Positions 31,354 through 33,319 of a stretch of DNA of 33,319 bases are shown here, piece by piece (the stretch's first letter is position 1; each line of letters starts with the position of its first letter). The notes below the pieces were generated by a model. It did not search any database. It saw only the letters and a list, made by a program, of their open reading frames with translations, and had not been told where the DNA came from. The translations under genes and the position numbers were made by a program. Origin of the DNA: Mycobacterium sp. 852002-50816_SCH5313054-b (GTDB taxonomy: Bacteria; Actinomycetota; Actinomycetes; Mycobacteriales; Mycobacteriaceae); assembly GCF_001667185.1 (NCBI RefSeq), contig NZ_LZIC01000095.1:1-33319 (forward strand). Reading direction: 5' to 3'.

Positions 31354-31510
31354 CGATTCACCCCCTTTTGTGATGGCTAATGACTTGAGAACTTAACGGT
31401 CCGACGCCTCGCGTCATCGTATCGCCTCGATATATTCGCCACAACACTACCTGGTGTTGGTGCGCTATTCGTCACAGCGCTGCGCCCGGGGATACGCCGT
31501 GTACCAGGCG

Positions 31511-32389
31511 CTATGAGGGCGGGCTGACCCGCTTGATGGTGCCGTCACCGGCGAAGACGATGTCGCCGCCACCGTAGTCGGTCGAGACATACACCGACAG
31601 CGAGAGCGCCCCAGGGGTGGTCGGGTCCGTCGCGGGTTCGATCACCAGATAGGTGGCCTTGACGTCGGAGGACTTCATGTGGAGGGTCTCCGGGGCGCCG
31701 CGCAGGATGCCCCCCGTCGCCGCGATGTCGAAATTGCCCAGGTCGACTGGGAAGGGGCCGTCGGCGGAGCTCTTCGCCGAGCCGGTTGGATCGGCCCAGC
31801 CGCCGCGGTAGTCGTAGGCCAGCACGCGGCGGCCGTCGGAGGGATCGGGGCGGTCGAGCACCGCGTAGGTCGGGTAGATCACCAGCCGGAATCCGATGGC
31901 GTTCCCGAACCTTTTGCGTGTTTGCTCGAGCAAGCCGGTCAGGCCGCCGACCGAGTGCAGCTGGGTGGGCGGGGTCAGGACCACCGGGCCGACTCCGTCG
32001 GGCTTGGCTCCCGGATCGGTGGTGAAATCCAGCGGCGTCCGGGTGTTGCCGTAGAGCCCCCAGCCGATGAGGACACCAAGCAATACCGTCGCGGCGAAGG
32101 CGGCGGCCAGGACGCCCCACCCCCCCAACTTGGGCAACTTCGGCCGCCACCTGGTGGCCGACGCCGGCAGCGCGGTGCCGCCGTCCTGCAGGTCGTCCAC
32201 CAAGTCCTGCAAGTCCCCGAGGGTGACCGCTTGGGTCGCGGCGCTCACTCGCTCTAGGTGCTCTTGCTCGGAAATCTCGCCGTCGTTGAGGGCGGTGTCG
32301 AGAATCGCGCAGGTGTGCTGCCGGTCGCTGTCTTTGGCGCGGGTCGTCGTCGCTCGACCAGCGAGCGCGGTCCCCGGCAATTTCGCCAC
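31511..32389 (-). CDS. Single-pass membrane protein with N-terminal DUF1707 domain (Rv0048c-like)
   Basis: A 292-residue protein. Residues of about 15-70 form a DUF1707 (SHOCT-like) domain: AKDSDRQHTCAILDTALNDGEISEQEHLERVSAATQAVTLGDLQDLVDDL. One transmembrane helix follows at about 92-112 (GVLAAAFAATVLLGVLIGWGLYG). The C-terminal 180 residues are predicted extracytoplasmic, with Gly/Asp-rich beta structure (RLVIYPTYAVLDRPDPSDGRRVLAYDYRGGW). The function is unknown. I chose GTG 32389 because it follows TACGAT (32402-32397) by seven bases and the DUF1707 domain starts soon after; a longer frame to 32617 overlaps the divergent gene. It is the homologue of Rv0048c, 289 residues as I recall. Confidence 0.88.
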   Translation of the reverse strand: MAKLPGTALAGRATTTRAKDSDRQHTCAILDTALNDGEISEQEHLERVSAATQAVTLGDLQDLVDDLQDGGTALPASATRWRPKLPKLGGWGVLAAAFAATVLLGVLIGWGLYGNTRTPLDFTTDPGAKPDGVGPVVLTPPTQLHSVGGLTGLLEQTRKRFGNAIGFRLVIYPTYAVLDRPDPSDGRRVLAYDYRGGWADPTGSAKSSADGPFPVDLGNFDIAATGGILRGAPETLHMKSSDVKATYLVIEPATDPTTPGALSLSVYVSTDYGGGDIVFAGDGTIKRVSPPS

Positions 32390-32396
32390 GCCGATG

Positions 32397-32402
32397 ATCG
32401 TA
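32397..32402 (-). promoter_or_regulatory. -10 element for leaderless Rv0048c-like transcript
   Basis: TACGAT on the minus strand, seven bases before GTG 32389. Confidence 0.45.
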
Positions 32403-32500
32403 GGAGTATGGCCCTGGTCTCGGCACAGGATGCGACGGCCGATCGCCGCGGCGCGGCCGGCAACAGCGTTGGTTGCGTGTCGGTGGGCCGGGCGGCCACG

Positions 32501-32513
32501 TACTCTGGTCAGC
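32501..32513 (+). promoter_or_regulatory. -10 element for leaderless Rv0049-like transcript
   Basis: TACTCT at 32501-32506, seven bases before GTG 32514. With 32397-32402 it forms a divergent pair in a 124-base gap. Confidence 0.45.
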
Positions 32514-32936
32514 GTGCGACTGCAGCGACAAGTGGTGGACTTCGCGCTTCGGCGGCGCTCCCTGCTCGCCGAGGTGTACTCGGGGCGCACCGGTGTGTCC
32601 GAGGTGTGTGACGCCAACCCATATTTGCTGCGCGCCGCAAAGTTTCACGGCAAACAGAGTCAGGTCATGTGCCCGATCTGCCGGAAGGAACAGCTGACCC
32701 TGGTCTCGTGGGTATTCGGCGACCATCTGGGTGCGGTGTCGGGCTCGGCCCGCACCGCCGAAGAGTTGGTGATGTTGGCGACCCGCTTCGATGAGTTCTC
32801 TGTGCACGTGGTGGAGGTGTGCCGGACCTGCAGCTGGAACCATCTCGTGAAGTCGTATGTGATGGGTGCGATCCGCCCACCCAAGGGCACCCGCACGCGG
32901 ACGGCGCGCAACGGCGCCCGAACGGCCATTGAGTAA
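32514..32936 (+). CDS. Zinc-ribbon protein (Rv0049-like, DUF5318)
   Basis: A 140-residue cytosolic protein. Two CxxC pairs, MCPICRKEQ and VCRTCSWNH, lie about 52 residues apart and would form a zinc ribbon. The N-terminus VVDFALRRRSLLAEVYSGRTGVSEVCDANPYLLRAAKFHG is a conserved helical region, and the C-terminus is strongly basic (GTRTRTARNGART), suggesting nucleic-acid or membrane contact. It is the homologue of Rv0049, always next to ponA1 in mycobacteria as far as I know. GTG 32514 is seven bases after TACTCT. Its last eight bases overlap the proposed ponA1 start, pointing to co-expression with cell-wall synthesis. Confidence 0.88.
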   Translation: MRLQRQVVDFALRRRSLLAEVYSGRTGVSEVCDANPYLLRAAKFHGKQSQVMCPICRKEQLTLVSWVFGDHLGAVSGSARTAEELVMLATRFDEFSVHVVEVCRTCSWNHLVKSYVMGAIRPPKGTRTRTARNGARTAIE

Positions 32937-33319
32937 CGAAGGGCGCCACGACCAGTCGCCCAGTGACCTGAACGAATCGGCGACTGAGCGCGTGGGCAAG
33001 CACGCGAGCACCGACCGTCCCGGCGATCCCGGCGGTCCGGGGCCGGACGAGCGCGACGCGCGACAAGGGCCCGGCCGCCGCCGCCCGGTTCCGCCCGACG
33101 ACCGGTTGACCACGATCCTGCCGCCCGTCGTCGACGACCGCTCGCCGCGGCGGCCCGACCCCATCCTGGAGGTCAAGGCGGCACTGGACAGTCCCGCGGC
33201 GTCGCCGCCGCAGCGCGACCCGCTCGACGAGGTCAAGGCCGCGCTCGACGGGCGCGGCGCGGCGGCTGTGCGGCGCGACGCGCCGATGCACGGGCGCCGC
33301 CCACCCGAGGGGCCGCCCC
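32929..33319 (+). CDS. ponA1: Penicillin-binding protein 1A homologue PonA1, N-terminal part only
   Basis: Only the first 130 codons are present; the gene runs off the window. Reading from TTG 32929 gives a cytoplasmic, disordered, proline- and charge-rich segment that matches the N-terminus I recall for mycobacterial PonA1 (for example VPPDDRLTTILPPVVDDRS and DPLDEVKAALDG). No transmembrane or transglycosylase segment has been reached yet. PonA1 is the bifunctional transglycosylase-transpeptidase of polar cell-wall growth. The start overlaps the Rv0049-like gene by eight bases; TTG is chosen since no ATG or GTG lies nearby in frame. An 11-residue unit is repeated at residues 77-87 and 97-107. 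Confidence 0.85.
   Translation, partial: MSNEGRHDQSPSDLNESATERVGKHASTDRPGDPGGPGPDERDARQGPGRRRPVPPDDRLTTILPPVVDDRSPRRPDPILEVKAALDSPAASPPQRDPLDEVKAALDGRGAAAVRRDAPMHGRRPPEGPP
33157..33249 (+). repeat. Tandem 33-base coding repeat in ponA1
   Basis: 33157-33189 and 33217-33249 encode DPILEVKAALD and DPLDEVKAALD, offset by 20 codons. They are separated by SPAASPPQR-type linker. Confidence 0.75.

Noticed and set aside
31545..33236. 563-codon minus-strand open frame across the Rv0048c, Rv0049 and ponA1 region
   Set aside because: Low-complexity Arg/Pro/Gly composition; it covers three genes with recognisable homology in other frames.
1..33319. tRNA/rRNA genes, CRISPR arrays, prophage or integrase attachment sites
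   Set aside because: No cloverleaf, regularly spaced repeat array, integrase or phage structural gene was recognised on either strand by reading.

Overview
This is high-GC actinobacterial DNA. Gene content and order match the chromosome of a Mycobacterium: homologues of M. tuberculosis Rv0022c (whiB5) to Rv0029, then Rv0036c to Rv0050 (ponA1), run in the same order and orientation. It is not M. tuberculosis itself. The Rv0030-Rv0035 block is absent, and several extra genes sit between conserved neighbours. A non-tuberculous mycobacterium is the likely source. Names given as Rv numbers come from recognising proteins and order from memory; no search was run.

Layout. (1) Bases 1-202 hold what looks like the outer end of an IS481-type insertion sequence and a strong hairpin. 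(2) 203-4105 carries mostly minus-strand stress and metabolic genes: Cys-type glutathione peroxidase, VOC protein, a small YdeI-like protein (plus strand), GNAT acetyltransferase, pirin and an acyl-CoA dehydrogenase. (3) 4179-10305 is the most interesting part. whiB5 diverges from an XRE regulator whose stop overlaps the start of an NlpC/P60 peptidase gene. This is followed by a DUF4226-like protein, a proline-rich protein ending in what looks like a catalytically dead NlpC/P60 domain, an EspC-like helical protein, a small partner protein, an unannotated 47-codon leaderless gene on the other strand, and an Rv0029-like protein. It reads as a type VII secretion-associated cell-wall module. (4) 10311-15617 holds a mycothiol-dependent-isomerase-like protein, an MFS transporter, YqgE, a bile-acid-symporter-family carrier (extra relative to M. 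tuberculosis), a small membrane protein with a cysteine-rich tail, and the secreted proline-rich protein Mtc28. (5) 15795-25190 holds leuS, an extra short-chain dehydrogenase, a MarR regulator, an extra two-gene polar amino-acid ABC transporter (binding protein fused to permease), a GntR regulator, an F420/FMN luciferase-like oxidoreductase and the Rv0045c esterase. (6) 25206-29527 is a tightly coupled four-gene operon (luciferase-like oxidoreductase, sulfotransferase, TIM-barrel epimerase, DUF1214-like protein) inserted between the Rv0045c and ino1 homologues. (7) 29645-33319 holds ino1, a PadR regulator, a DUF1707 membrane protein, a zinc-ribbon protein and the start of ponA1.

Two regulatory themes recur. 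Many genes begin 6-7 bases after a TANNNT -10 element, so their mRNAs are probably leaderless. Several same-strand pairs overlap by ATGA or GTGA, and convergent pairs share overlapping stop codons. Every gap between genes is shorter than 300 bases.
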